Assembly: GCF_042693015.1 (NCBI RefSeq)
Contig: NZ_CP170544.1
Span: forward strand, 4,898,001-4,962,000
DNA length: 64,000 nucleotides
Source of the DNA: Sphingomonas_E sp042693015
Lineage (GTDB): Bacteria > Pseudomonadota > Alphaproteobacteria > Sphingomonadales > Sphingomonadaceae
Reading direction: 5' to 3'
A model generated the notes under the pieces. That model ran no database searches and was not told the origin of the DNA. It worked only from the letters and a program-made list of their open reading frames with translations. Both the position numbers and the translations under genes were made by a program. Below, piece after piece: positions 25,260 to 33,199 of this stretch (position 1 is the stretch's first letter; every line of letters starts with the position of its first letter).

Positions 25260-26141
25260 TCATTCCGCCGCGCGGCGCAGCGGCGTCGACAATTCCTCGA
25301 CCATGGCCGCGACAAGCTCGGCGATCACCGCGCGGATGCGGGGAAGATCCTCACCGGGGTCGCGCAATCCGGGCGCGAGATAAAGGCTGCGGTCGACCTC
25401 GATCTGGATCGCATAGACACCGCGGGGCACGTCCGCCTGCCGATCGAGCGTGTGGCCACCGGCATAAGGGCTGTTACGGCCGCAGATGAAGCCCGCGCCT
25501 TCGATCACCGCCGTCAGCCGGTCGACCAGGAGCGAGGGCGCCGTCCGGCCATAACGATCGCCGATCACGAACTGCGGCGGTCGCGTGGCGCCATGGGCCG
25601 GCAAGGGCGGCATGGAATGGCAATCGATCAGCAAGGCCACGCCGAACCGGCCATGCGCCTCGTCGAGGGCCGCGGCGATCGCGGCATGCCAGGGGTGATG
25701 GTGCTGGGCGACGCGCTCCGCAATCTCTTCGTTCGTCAGTCGCCGATTCCATATCTCTCCGACCCCCGCGAGCCGGCGCGGCACGAGGCCGAGGCCGCCG
25801 CGCACCTTGGCGCTGCTGATCAGACCGCGACCGCGGGGCAGCGGATCGATCATGCCGGGATCCAGCTCGCGCTCGTCGCGGTTGAGATCGATCCAGGGGC
25901 GCGCGCGCGTCGACACGAAGGCGGTGCAGCCGGCCGCGACGGCGTCGCCGATGAGCAGATCGGCATGGCGATCTTCCAGCGCCTCCAGTCGCGCCTGCGG
26001 CACCCGCGCCATCTCCAGCATCGCCGGCGGATAGTCCCGCCCGGCATGCGGCACCGAAAGCAGTACGGGGCATGTCGGCCGGGCAGGGCCGTGCCGCACA
26101 AAGCCTGGCGTCCGTTCGGACTGGGATGGAACCGCAGACAT
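25260..26141 (-). CDS. N-formylglutamate amidohydrolase family protein
   Basis: A 293-aa zinc-dependent hydrolase of the FGase family (HutG type), which releases formate from N-formyl-L-glutamate in histidine breakdown. Family features are LLSVPHAGRDYP near the N-terminus, RPWIDLNRDERELD, the HHHPWHAAI block, LLIDCHSMPP and the later YAGGHT and IQIEVDRSLY. No other hut genes are present here, so it may act on another N-formyl amino acid. Convergent with sapC, with the strong terminator between them. Confidence 0.87.
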   Translation of the reverse strand: MSAVPSQSERTPGFVRHGPARPTCPVLLSVPHAGRDYPPAMLEMARVPQARLEALEDRHADLLIGDAVAAGCTAFVSTRARPWIDLNRDERELDPGMIDPLPRGRGLISSAKVRGGLGLVPRRLAGVGEIWNRRLTNEEIAERVAQHHHPWHAAIAAALDEAHGRFGVALLIDCHSMPPLPAHGATRPPQFVIGDRYGRTAPSLLVDRLTAVIEGAGFICGRNSPYAGGHTLDRQADVPRGVYAIQIEVDRSLYLAPGLRDPGEDLPRIRAVIAELVAAMVEELSTPLRRAAE

Positions 26142-26280
26142 CGGCTGCCATCTAAGGCACAGGCGCCGCGATCTGCAATTGCGCCATGGCGACTTCTGCC
26201 GCGGGGCTGGAAAATTTTAACCAGAAGGGGCATAAGCACGGCCACATGCGGGCGGCAATTCGGCCGCTATGGGGACCGCA

Positions 26281-26655
26281 ATGATTCGCATTCTGCTGGC
26301 CGAAGACGACGATTCGATGCGCGAATATCTGGCGCGCGCGCTCGATCGTTCCGGCTATGCCGTGACCGCGGTGGATCGCGGCACCGCTGCTCTGCCCTAT
26401 CTGGAGAGCGATACCTTCGATCTGCTGCTGACCGATATCGTCATGCCCGAGATGGACGGGATCGAGCTGGCGCAGCGCGCGGCGGTGATCGCGCCGGCCA
26501 TGCGCGTCATGTTCATTACCGGCTTTGCCGCGGTTGCCCTGAAAGGTGGGGCGACCCCGCCCAACGCCAAGGTTTTGTCCAAGCCCTTCCACCTGCGCGA
26601 TCTCGTCATGGAGGTCGACCGCATGTTCGAAGTCGGCAGCGCGACGGGCATTTGA
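26281..26655 (+). CDS. cpdR: CpdR-type single-domain response regulator
   Basis: A 124-aa receiver that in Caulobacter works with ClpXP to control cell-cycle proteolysis (CtrA, PdeA), the unphosphorylated form being active. The sequence is close to CpdR from end to end: RILLAEDDDSM, the phospho-acceptor Asp52 in LLTDIVMPEMDG, MFITGFAAVAL, and the ending KVLSKPFHLRDLVMEVDRM. The ATG at 26281 is chosen; four upstream codons in frame have no homology. It lies 75 bases before tRNA-Val. Phosphate would come from the CckA-ChpT relay encoded elsewhere. Confidence 0.93.
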   Translation: MIRILLAEDDDSMREYLARALDRSGYAVTAVDRGTAALPYLESDTFDLLLTDIVMPEMDGIELAQRAAVIAPAMRVMFITGFAAVALKGGATPPNAKVLSKPFHLRDLVMEVDRMFEVGSATGI

Positions 26656-26729
26656 GGGCTTTTTCGTAAAAGTTGCGCAGAGCGGCTTGCCAGCCGCGGG
26701 ACCCTTCGTTAGGGGGAGCGCCTCACGGC

Positions 26730-26804
26730 GGGCGTGTAGCTCAGTGGTAGAGCACTGTGTTGACATCGCAGGGGTCGCAAGTTCAATCCTTGCCACGCCC
26801 ACCA
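26730..26804 (+). tRNA. tRNA-Val (GAC)
   Basis: A 75-nt cloverleaf: acceptor GGGCGTG/CACGCCC, D-arm GCTC-AGTGGTA-GAGC, anticodon stem CTGTG/CGCAG with loop TTGACAT (anticodon GAC), T-arm GCAAG-TTCAATC-CTTGC and an encoded CCA end. The 3' 50 bases are the left attachment site of the integrated element, so the 3' half of this gene is now supplied by the element. Confidence 0.95.
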
Positions 26805-26805
26805 T
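26755..26805 (+). repeat. attL, 51-bp direct repeat
   Basis: Starts in the tRNA-Val anticodon stem and ends one base after the CCA. It is identical over 51 bases to 47108-47158, and the bases on either side differ (A versus G before, C versus T after). Confidence 0.93.
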
Positions 26806-26810
26806 CGAAA

Positions 26811-26841
26811 ACCCCGGAGATCCGCGATCTCCGGGGTTTTT
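26811..26841 (+). terminator. Terminator behind tRNA-Val, carried by the element
   Basis: A 12-bp perfect stem pairs ACCCCGGAGATC (26811-26822) with GATCTCCGGGGT (26826-26837), with a CGC loop and TTTTT after it. It lies just inside the element, so integration replaced the tRNA gene's own terminator, which is now behind attR (47161-47197). Confidence 0.88.
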
Positions 26842-26883
26842 GGTATCAGGGGCACACAGTTCCCCGTTGGCACAGTCGTACTG

Positions 26884-27855
26884 TCACCAGTCCAACGCGG
26901 CGGCAGCATCCTGCATGAAGCTGGGACTGTACCGGGCATAGGTCCGCTCCGTGACGCGGGTCGAAGTATGGCCCAAGAACTGGGCAATCTTCTGCATCGG
27001 CACATCGGCTTGGGCCATCCACACTCCCGCCGTGTGCCGGAAGACGTGGGGCGAGCAAGGCACGCTCGAGCGCTTGGCCGCTTCTCTGATCGCCTTCTTG
27101 ATGCTCTTGAGGGGTTTGCCGTCCCATTCGATCACATGAGTGGTGAGCGCGCCTCGGGCAGCCTCCTCAAGCGCGAGGAAGGCCCGGGTGTTCATCGGCA
27201 CCTCCGTCTCTCGCTTGTTCGTCTGGTGTCGACCTGCTGGGGCGTAGTTGATCGTCCGGTGCTTAAAATCGACCTGTTCCCATTTCAGAGCCAGGATCGA
27301 CTTCATCCGAGCGCCGGTCGTGATTGCCAGGATGATGAACAGCCTGACATGAGTCGCCTTCACATGGGCTAGGAGTCTTTCCAACTCATCCTTGGTTAGA
27401 TATCGACTCCGGGGCTTGCTAGCAGGCGGCGTCCAGACGTGCGTGTTGCCACGGCCGTAACGCAGGTTCAGGCAGGCACGCAGATATTCGAGTTCGATCC
27501 GGATCGTGCTGTCCGCGCGGTCGAGGCGCTTCCGCAACTTCGTATATTCGCGACACAGGTCGTGATCAATGGTGGTGCCGAGACGCTGACCAAAGAACGG
27601 CTCCAGAGCCTTCCAGGCATTTTGCAGCCTGGATAGGTCTGAAAGCTCCTTCGAACGGTCCTCATAGTAGGCCGCCCACAGGTCAGCGACTCGGTCGGAC
27701 GCGGGCTTGTGAAGGTTTCTCCAAATGTCCCGAGCGCGAGCTTCTGCTACGCCGCAGTCATTCGTCCCAGTCGAGAGGCGAACGCGGCTTCGTCCCGAGC
27801 CGTAGGCGAGGGCAAGCTTTCCGCGGTGCAGGACAAGTTTGTATGGGGCTGACAT
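26884..27855 (-). CDS. int: Tyrosine-type site-specific integrase
   Basis: A 323-aa recombinase that inserts and excises the island at tRNA-Val. An N-terminal SAM-like core-binding domain spans about residues 50-135 and the catalytic domain about 150-315. Catalytic residues visible are Arg183 (TTGARMKSIL), His270 and Arg273 (HVFRHTAG), His296 (LGHTSTRVTERTY) and the nucleophile Tyr306. The gene ends 79 bases from attL and its first 109 bases overlap the HTH gene upstream. The set is complete, so the enzyme is probably active. Confidence 0.95.
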   Translation of the reverse strand: MSAPYKLVLHRGKLALAYGSGRSRVRLSTGTNDCGVAEARARDIWRNLHKPASDRVADLWAAYYEDRSKELSDLSRLQNAWKALEPFFGQRLGTTIDHDLCREYTKLRKRLDRADSTIRIELEYLRACLNLRYGRGNTHVWTPPASKPRSRYLTKDELERLLAHVKATHVRLFIILAITTGARMKSILALKWEQVDFKHRTINYAPAGRHQTNKRETEVPMNTRAFLALEEAARGALTTHVIEWDGKPLKSIKKAIREAAKRSSVPCSPHVFRHTAGVWMAQADVPMQKIAQFLGHTSTRVTERTYARYSPSFMQDAAAALDW

Positions 27856-28007
27856 TCGTAACGATGAACCTCAATCGCTGGAGTGCGGATAAGTTTGCCG
27901 GGGCGGAAACCGATCAAGTCGCCGCGGCGGACCATTTGGCGGATCTTCTCCGCGCTGCAGCTCCATCGCTGCGCCAAGGTCTGGGGTGTATAAGGTGGTT
28001 CGATCAT
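27747..28007 (-). CDS. Small helix-turn-helix protein, excisionase-like
   Basis: An 86-aa protein with an N-terminal winged HTH of the MerR/AlpA/Xis type: PYTPQTLAQRWSCSAEKIRQMVRRGDLIGFRPGKLIRTP. Its C-terminal half is low complexity and is encoded on top of the integrase start. Such HTH-integrase overlaps are common in alphaproteobacterial islands. The likely role is excision and directionality factor or local regulator. The ATG at 28007 is preceded by AAAGG at 6-7 bases. A shared motif (GTAGCCTAGCTA) lies about 75 bases upstream. Confidence 0.8.
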   Translation of the reverse strand: MIEPPYTPQTLAQRWSCSAEKIRQMVRRGDLIGFRPGKLIRTPAIEVHRYECQPHTNLSCTAESLPSPTARDEAAFASRLGRMTAA

Positions 28008-28084
28008 CAATAGCCTTTCTCGTCATGAGGATGAGGCGCGTAGCGGGGAGCGCCGCCGCTCCTCAAGTTCGGCGTGACCGGTAG

Positions 28085-28094
28085 CTAGGCTACG
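28085..28094 (-). promoter_or_regulatory. Island motif CGTAGCCTAG, copy 1
   Basis: Reads CGTAGCCTAGCTA on the minus strand (28082-28094), which is nearly palindromic (GTAGC-CTA-GCTAC). It lies about 75 bases upstream of the HTH/integrase pair and overlaps the stop of the gene before it. Confidence 0.45.
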
Positions 28095-28647
28095 CGTTCG
28101 ATTGATCGCGGTTCGAGCGAGCCATCACTTCAGCCGCGATCAACTTTTCGGCTTGGATACGGATAGCTTCCGGAATGGCTCCTCGTTGCAACATGTGAAG
28201 AGCACACCAGCGTGGAGATGACATCCGCATGGCACGGCCATCATCATCGGCGACTTCTGGATGCTCCCAGAGCAAGATCTCAAAATCGATGAAGGCGCAG
28301 CCGAACAGGCAATCGTCGTCGCCCTTCGCGCGCTGATCCTCGCTGAGCAGCGTGACGAGGTAGACGGCGCGCATCTGCTGAACGGCGCTGCATCCTAGCG
28401 CCTCGACGTTCATTTCGAACTCGATGGCGCCGACGAGACGCTCGCCGTCCTCCTCGGAGAGGGCAATGTAGTCCATGACCTCATGAGGTGTTGGTCCCAC
28501 GTTTAGTGAGGCTTCAATGTCGATGTCCGCTTTCGCTGCCTGTGCGACAATCACGGCGTAGGGGGCGGATGGATTGAACTCGCCCCACAGGCGCAATTCG
28601 AGCTCCCGGCGGAGATAATCCGGCAGCTTCTTGAAATTATCAGGCAT
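28090..28647 (-). CDS. Hypothetical island protein, 185 aa
   Basis: An acidic soluble protein of unknown function, mostly helical by composition. Residues such as HEVMDYIALSEEDGERLVGAIEFEMNV are compatible with a helical bundle. Two Cys (DCLFGCAF) are close together mid-protein. No known domain is recognised. It follows the 103-aa gene in the same direction with a 76-base gap and probably shares its transcript. Its stop codon lies inside the repeated CTAGGCTACG motif. Confidence 0.65.
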   Translation of the reverse strand: MPDNFKKLPDYLRRELELRLWGEFNPSAPYAVIVAQAAKADIDIEASLNVGPTPHEVMDYIALSEEDGERLVGAIEFEMNVEALGCSAVQQMRAVYLVTLLSEDQRAKGDDDCLFGCAFIDFEILLWEHPEVADDDGRAMRMSSPRWCALHMLQRGAIPEAIRIQAEKLIAAEVMARSNRDQSNA

Positions 28648-28723
28648 TGTCAGCCCTTTCCGTTGACGCGCGCCGACCGACCCGCTGAAGCACAGCGGGC
28701 GGCCGACTGCAGAATTAGGGGGA

Positions 28724-29035
28724 TTAGGCGGCGCCTAGGAGCTCACTCTGGGCATGAATAAGGCCTGAGAGATCTTCCAGCACCAGACGCCGTTCTTCAG
28801 ACGCCTGGTCGAGGCCGTGCAATTCCGCCTGCCAGAGCATTTCGAGCTTTTGCTTCACAGCGGTGAAGCTCGGCGCTGGCGTGTCGAGCAGATCGTCCTG
28901 GGTCGCCGCGATCGCGCGCTCAAGCGCATCGTGCTCCTCCGGCGGAGACTGCTCCAGGCGCTGGGTCAAGCTCAAATAGTGGGCGTATCGGGTATTCCAC
29001 GCGCCATCGGGCACGCTATGGGGCTTCGCAGCCAT
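28724..29035 (-). CDS. Hypothetical island protein, 103 aa
   Basis: A small acidic, helix-rich protein of unknown function (LSLTQRLEQSPPEEHDALERAIAATQDDLL...). It is probably a short antiparallel helical hairpin. Similar small proteins occur beside prim-pol genes in alphaproteobacterial islands. It is the first gene of a two-gene unit with the 185-aa protein, and the CGTAGCCTAG motif is found about 140 bases upstream. Confidence 0.62.
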   Translation of the reverse strand: MAAKPHSVPDGAWNTRYAHYLSLTQRLEQSPPEEHDALERAIAATQDDLLDTPAPSFTAVKQKLEMLWQAELHGLDQASEERRLVLEDLSGLIHAQSELLGAA

Positions 29036-29374
29036 TCGACTCGTCTCCTCAGTAGACGGTTGGTGGTCAGGACCGGCTCGACGTTGGCGCGTCGGGTCGG
29101 TCCGTCTTCAGCAGTTAGGAGTCGGAGAGTCCCGCGTCAATCAGAGATGTACATTGAAAGCCGATAAAAGAACATCGTAGCCTAGCTATAAGCCAAAATA
29201 TTAGAAATTAGGGTTCAGTCCGAGCCGCTGATCTCGACCCTGTCTATTTGTCTATCTACTTGCCCCCTTTTAAGAAGTAATGGAGTATGAACCTCATCCC
29301 AACTGAGGCGGTGGTCCATTCTCCGTAGTTTGCACCGATCCACCTAGACAGACAGACAGCTGCCTCTGCGCCCT
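29036..29374. other. 339-bp intergenic region with island motif copy 2 and TGTCTA-type short repeats
   Basis: No gene is supported. The region is AT-richer than its surroundings and holds the motif CATCGTAGCCTAGCTAT (from 29173), two TGTCTA copies at about 29239-29252, and an opposite-strand run of AGAC repeats at 29344-29358. It must contain the promoter of the 103-aa gene and could contain replication sites for the nearby prim-pol. That is inference only. Confidence 0.4.
29173..29185 (+). promoter_or_regulatory. Island motif CGTAGCCTAG, copy 2
   Basis: CATCGTAGCCTAG is identical over 13 bases to copy 3 at 31815-31827. It also shares the 13-mer CGTAGCCTAGCTA with copy 1 on the other strand. 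Confidence 0.45.
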
Positions 29375-31711
29375 CTACCGGACGAGTTCCACTGTCCGCG
29401 CCGAGATTGACCGCAGGAGCCTCAGCAACCGTTCCTCCTGGAAAACGGGCTCCTCGGCGTCAACGGGCGGCTGCGAGCTTGCGGGCATAACCCCGAAACA
29501 TGCCGGCAAGTGGAGGTCGGTCAAGCGCCCTTCATCTGCCAGATATTCTTCAATGCGATCCTTGGGCGTCGCCGCCTGCCAGTAATCTGGATGCCGGACA
29601 GCCCAAAGGCAGGGGCGATCCCCTGTGCCGATGAAGCGACCGGGAATGCGCATGCCGTTACCAATGCGGTGCTGCCCAAGATCCACGGCGCCAATCTGTC
29701 GCAGCGCGTTCTGAATTGCGTTGCGAGAGGCCCTCGGGAGGCGGCGGTTGATCGCGTCGCTGATTTGACCGAGCGTTAAGACATCGACGTGGAACGGCGG
29801 TTGACGCTCCTCGAGCATCTCCAGCAGCTCCTGAACGACCGGGGTCCGGCTACGTTCGATGAGCGCGGCCTTTGCTTGGGTCATCGGCGGACGGGCACAC
29901 GGGTCGAAATCCTCAAGCTCGATCTCGTCGAGATACGCTCGGATCACGCCAAGGTTGGCTCGCCACCACTGGTTTAACTCTACATAATAGCTCGGTTCAC
30001 GCGGCACAGCCGGGCTGTTGATCATGAAAATGCGGCGGTCTTCCTGATCAATGAGAATGGGCACTTCGAGGTTCGTCAAGAAGACGAATGTCGCCATGTT
30101 CGGAACCTCGCGCACGTCCTGGTACAGGCGTCGGACGGGGGACGTCGTGGCCGTGATCAGATCCTTCATCTTGTTATACGCCTTGGGACCGACGCCGAAG
30201 TTGATCTCTTCAACGAGCACAAGCAGCTTGCCTTCGATGTACGACTGGTATGGGCTCTCGATCTCCTCCGTCGTGGCCTTGCGGCAGTTCCGAGGACCCA
30301 TGAGCTGGAACAGGATCTCCATCAGCGTCGACTTGCCAATCCCGTGCTCCCGGCTCCCGAAAATGAGAGCGTGGTTCAGCTTCTGGCCTGGGTTGCGGAC
30401 GAGATGCGCGATCATCTTCAGAAGGTGATCCCGCTCGGCTGGCTCGGGCACCAGATAGTCCACGAACTCCCGGAACGGAGTGGCATCCCCTTCCTGAGCC
30501 TCGACGGCAGAAGGGCAGTAAGTGTTCAGCCAGTGGCGTCCATAGGCCTCGTATATGCCGCGCGGCTGGCACGGGTCGAAGCTCACGTTCTGGATCATCT
30601 CAATGTAGCCCCCGTCCGTGAGGAACTTGGCAACGTTTCCCTGCTTCTTCATCGACAGCAGATGATTGAACTCCGTTCGAAATGCCTGCTGACTCAGCCG
30701 CTCGCCGCTCGCGAGATGCATGAACTGGTCGGCACCCGACACGTATATCCAATCCCGCGCGAGCCTGATCCAGGCCGTAGGATTTTCGCGACCCGTCCGC
30801 CACGCGCTGTCGAGCGTGGCCGCGACCTCACGATCTCCCAGACCGATCGCAAGTGCGACCTGGGCCAGTTCGTCGGCATAGGATGGCCAGTCCTCACCCG
30901 CGGCGGCAACATCTTCCGCGAGGCGAACGGCCACTTGGAAGAGGCGATTGTTCCGCCCACCCTCGTTTTCCTTGCCAAGCTCGGACTTCGCCTCGTCAAG
31001 GTGCTGCTGCAGCCAGCTCTGGAAGCGCGACCGCGACGCAAAATCGGAGCCCGAGCGGTCAGCAGCTGCGCGCGTTCCGCGCTTGCCCTTTGACGGTGCC
31101 CCATGGCCCGTGGCGGCGAGCGCGGTGCGGAGGCGCTCCTCGATCGTCATCGGCAGCGTCGGGATCTGGTCGAGCACCTCCCACAGGTTGGTGTTGGCGG
31201 AATACACGATCGACGGGACACCGCAGGCGGAGCAGGCTCCGTTCGGGCCAGCCACATTCTTGGCGCCGCAAGCGGGGCAATCTGGGTGGATCGACGGCGG
31301 GAGCACGACCTGGTTGCCGAGCCCGAGAAACTCGCAGATCATCGCGCCATTGGCGCCCCGCAGCTTGAAGTTGGGCTGCCCGGCGAAGCGATAAGCGAGA
31401 GCCATGCCCTTCTTGCCCACACGCACCCACGGGGTCGGACCACAGATCTCACGGATCGCGGCTTCGAGCTCCTGGTCCTCGGTGTCGATGTCGATCATGC
31501 ACAGGCCCGACTGGGGGCCGAGCGGCAGGCCGATGTTGCCCTTCGGAAACGAGGCCAGCCAGTGCTGCATCTCGATCTCGGTCGGCATGCGCGAACCGAA
31601 CATCGACCACTGGTTGATGATTGGAGCCTTAGCATGCTCCTTCAGCGGAATGACCGGCAGGTTGTGCGCCCAGTAGAGCGGAGCGAAAGTTCCGAATATG
31701 TTGATATTCAC
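29375..31711 (-). CDS. Prim-pol / superfamily 3-like helicase replication protein
   Basis: A 778-aa replication protein of satellite and plasmid type. The N-terminal bifunctional primase-polymerase domain (about 8-185) carries metal-binding MIDIDTED (Asp74, Asp76) and VLPPSIHP (His142). A CxxC...CxxC zinc knuckle (Cys145, 148, 160, 163) follows directly. The middle is helical. The C-terminal ATPase (DUF5906/P4-type helicase) has Walker A GSREHGIGKST (about 452-462), Walker B LLVLVEEINFG, and a downstream FVFLTNLEVP sensor. The start is GTG at 31711, preceded by AAAGGAGG at 9 bases. It would initiate and unwind replication of the excised island. Confidence 0.9.
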   Translation of the reverse strand: MNINIFGTFAPLYWAHNLPVIPLKEHAKAPIINQWSMFGSRMPTEIEMQHWLASFPKGNIGLPLGPQSGLCMIDIDTEDQELEAAIREICGPTPWVRVGKKGMALAYRFAGQPNFKLRGANGAMICEFLGLGNQVVLPPSIHPDCPACGAKNVAGPNGACSACGVPSIVYSANTNLWEVLDQIPTLPMTIEERLRTALAATGHGAPSKGKRGTRAAADRSGSDFASRSRFQSWLQQHLDEAKSELGKENEGGRNNRLFQVAVRLAEDVAAAGEDWPSYADELAQVALAIGLGDREVAATLDSAWRTGRENPTAWIRLARDWIYVSGADQFMHLASGERLSQQAFRTEFNHLLSMKKQGNVAKFLTDGGYIEMIQNVSFDPCQPRGIYEAYGRHWLNTYCPSAVEAQEGDATPFREFVDYLVPEPAERDHLLKMIAHLVRNPGQKLNHALIFGSREHGIGKSTLMEILFQLMGPRNCRKATTEEIESPYQSYIEGKLLVLVEEINFGVGPKAYNKMKDLITATTSPVRRLYQDVREVPNMATFVFLTNLEVPILIDQEDRRIFMINSPAVPREPSYYVELNQWWRANLGVIRAYLDEIELEDFDPCARPPMTQAKAALIERSRTPVVQELLEMLEERQPPFHVDVLTLGQISDAINRRLPRASRNAIQNALRQIGAVDLGQHRIGNGMRIPGRFIGTGDRPCLWAVRHPDYWQAATPKDRIEEYLADEGRLTDLHLPACFGVMPASSQPPVDAEEPVFQEERLLRLLRSISARTVELVR

Positions 31712-31789
31712 GAAGTAAGCCTCCTTTGCCTTCGTAGGAGGTCGTCCGTTTAGTCAGAACAAATTGGATGTCACAATAGACCGCACATC

Positions 31790-31802
31790 ATAACCAGGTT
31801 AT
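31790..31802. promoter_or_regulatory. Perfect 13-bp palindrome, candidate operator
   Basis: ATAACC-A-GGTTAT lies about 80 bases upstream of the prim-pol start. On the minus strand a TATGAT that could serve as -10 overlaps it. The XRE regulator at 32485 is a candidate ligand. Confidence 0.4.
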
Positions 31803-31814
31803 TCGTGCCGCGCG

Positions 31815-31827
31815 CATCGTAGCCTAG
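31815..31827 (+). promoter_or_regulatory. Island motif CGTAGCCTAG, copy 3
   Basis: CATCGTAGCCTAG lies about 105 bases upstream of the prim-pol start and repeats 29173-29185 exactly. Confidence 0.45.
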
Positions 31828-32008
31828 TTTGTCTATGCGAAGTGTGTTGATTGCGGGCTTCGCGGGGTTCACGCGCGCGCACCCCCACGCGCGTTTATAA
31901 ACTGTCTAATGGGTCGAGGTTGTCCGACTTGGCGGTGGCTGCCCGTAGCGGTGGCCGACTGTGGCGAAAGTCGTCTGTAGCCAGGCGCGTCGCATCGCCG
32001 AACTGCGT

Positions 32009-32353
32009 TCATGCTGCTTCGGGCACCTGATACTCCTCGACCTCGATTAGGTAGAACGTGACCATGCTACCCACAGGCAGCTTGCCGTCGTCGCCGACCT
32101 GTGGGCCGCGGTAGTGAAGGTGAATAGCGCAGACTCCCGGCTTCAGCATCGCGTAGCGTGCCGTCTCCTCTGACGCACCCGGTAGCTGTGCATGAGCCAG
32201 CCGATCGTGGCTCACTCGCGTGGCGACGATCTTAGTATCGGTGTCGACTAAGGATCGAGCCTCCTCGGCTTCGATGATCTTGATGTGGGCCGTCGCACCC
32301 TCCCCGAACATTGCGGGCGAGAAGGTAGTCAGCACATAATCAACCTGGGGCAT
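32009..32353 (-). CDS. Small island protein resembling the DUF1874 (STIV B116/AcrIII-1) fold
   Basis: A 114-aa soluble protein from the ATG at 32353; a GTG three codons upstream is possible. The order of blocks (an LTTFSPAMF start, a KIIEAEEARSLV helix, RVSHDRLAHA, YAMLKPGVCAIHLHYRGP, then a C-terminal VTFYLIEVEEY strand) parallels the DUF1874 family. That family includes STIV B116 and the cyclic-tetra-adenylate ring nuclease AcrIII-1. The match rests on pattern and length only; the family's usual GH-xx-T helix is here SHDRL. Transcribed toward the prim-pol and divergent from the XRE gene. Confidence 0.4.
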   Translation of the reverse strand: MPQVDYVLTTFSPAMFGEGATAHIKIIEAEEARSLVDTDTKIVATRVSHDRLAHAQLPGASEETARYAMLKPGVCAIHLHYRGPQVGDDGKLPVGSMVTFYLIEVEEYQVPEAA

Positions 32354-32484
32354 GGATATCACTCATCTTGGTTCTGCGGCTCAGGAAGAGCGGGTGGCGA
32401 AGCGGGTGCCGTGCCATGGTAAAACGCAAAATGCTAGGTATACGCTGTAGAATGTGAGGGCGTCATCGGTCGACGCCTTATGGC

Positions 32485-32712
32485 GTGCCAGTTGCCCCGC
32501 CATCCCATCTTCGACGAGTGTTCGCGCAGCAGGTCCGCGCCCAGCGCAAGCGGCTGGGGCTCAGCCAGGAGGAGCTGGCCGATCGGGCGGAAGTGCATCG
32601 GACCTTCATCGGTGCGGTAGAGCGCGCGGAAACCAACGTATCGATCGACAACATCGCCCGCATCAGCGCCGCTCTCGGAGTCAGTGCCGGAGATCTCCTC
32701 GTGGAGGAGTAA
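32485..32712 (+). CDS. XRE-family transcriptional regulator
   Basis: A 75-aa, single-domain Cro/CI-type HTH protein: RVFAQQVRAQRKRLGLSQEELADRAEVHRTFIGAVERAETNVSIDNIARISAALGV. The HTH spans about residues 24-45. There is no oligomerisation domain. A GTG at 32485 is the start of the open frame, and a GTG at 32518 would still keep the whole HTH. It is divergent from the DUF1874-like gene with a 131-bp gap. Its likely role is to control the replication module or the cargo. Confidence 0.85.
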   Translation: MPVAPPSHLRRVFAQQVRAQRKRLGLSQEELADRAEVHRTFIGAVERAETNVSIDNIARISAALGVSAGDLLVEE

Positions 32713-33199
32713 GAACTCGAGCCCGATATGTAGAGCTCGACGTACCTGGGAATTTGGATTGCTCCGAGACGTGGTCTTCATGGACGATATGCGAGCTGAT
32801 GCTCGGCGGTACGCAGAAGGGTACCACGACATTTCCTGCATTGGCGAAGATCCAGCTCTGACTATCGACGATTTACCGCGATATAATTGGGCGTTTTTCT
32901 GGACACTGAGGCTTCAGTGCTTTGCCTTGTAATGAGCTCAAGTCACGGAAGCGCGACGAGCACGCGGTCCCAGTTCGGCGCGGGAGATCGATTAGCGATC
33001 TTTGCGGATTGACGCGGGCTACCCTTTGTTTCAGGAGTCGCATCGACTCGCTGGACTGCGAGTCGGATATGAACCTGGACAGGTTCTGGATGGGGTTGTC
33101 GCCGGACGGTGACGGTTCGTGGAATAGCCAACCGCGCGCGCCGTTGACTTGAAGTCGACGCCATCCGGATCCGGTCCTCCTGGTAAGGAAGACTGAGAC
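32713..33199. other. 487-bp stretch without a well-supported gene
   Basis: A 50-codon plus-strand frame at 32780-32932 (starting MDDMRADARRYAEGYHD) is the only one with plausible composition, and it lacks a ribosome site, so I do not call it. The end of the stretch carries the promoter and GGAAG-type ribosome site of the AIPR-like gene. Base composition is lower in GC than the chromosome. Confidence 0.4.

Larger units (their letters stand above)
31712..32008. other. Regulatory region upstream of the prim-pol gene
   Basis: No gene is supported. It contains the 13-bp perfect palindrome ATAACCAGGTTAT (31790-31802), the CGTAGCCTAG motif (31818-31827) and an ACGCGCG/CGCGCGT inverted repeat at about 31872-31897. 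Together these look like an operator region and possibly an origin for the prim-pol. Confidence 0.45.

Noticed and set aside
26152..26805. Antisense frame beginning MVGVARIELATPAMST at attL, and the similar one at attR (46958-47158)
   Set aside because: Both arise only from the duplicated tRNA-Val 3' end read backwards, a well-known false gene.
29344..29358. AGAC microrepeat as a CRISPR or iteron array
   Set aside because: Only three to four tandem units of 4 bases; no spacer pattern and no longer unit. No CRISPR array was seen anywhere in the window.
32434..32841. 135-codon antisense frame over the XRE gene
   Set aside because: The XRE HTH is unmistakable on the plus strand and the antisense frame lacks family features.
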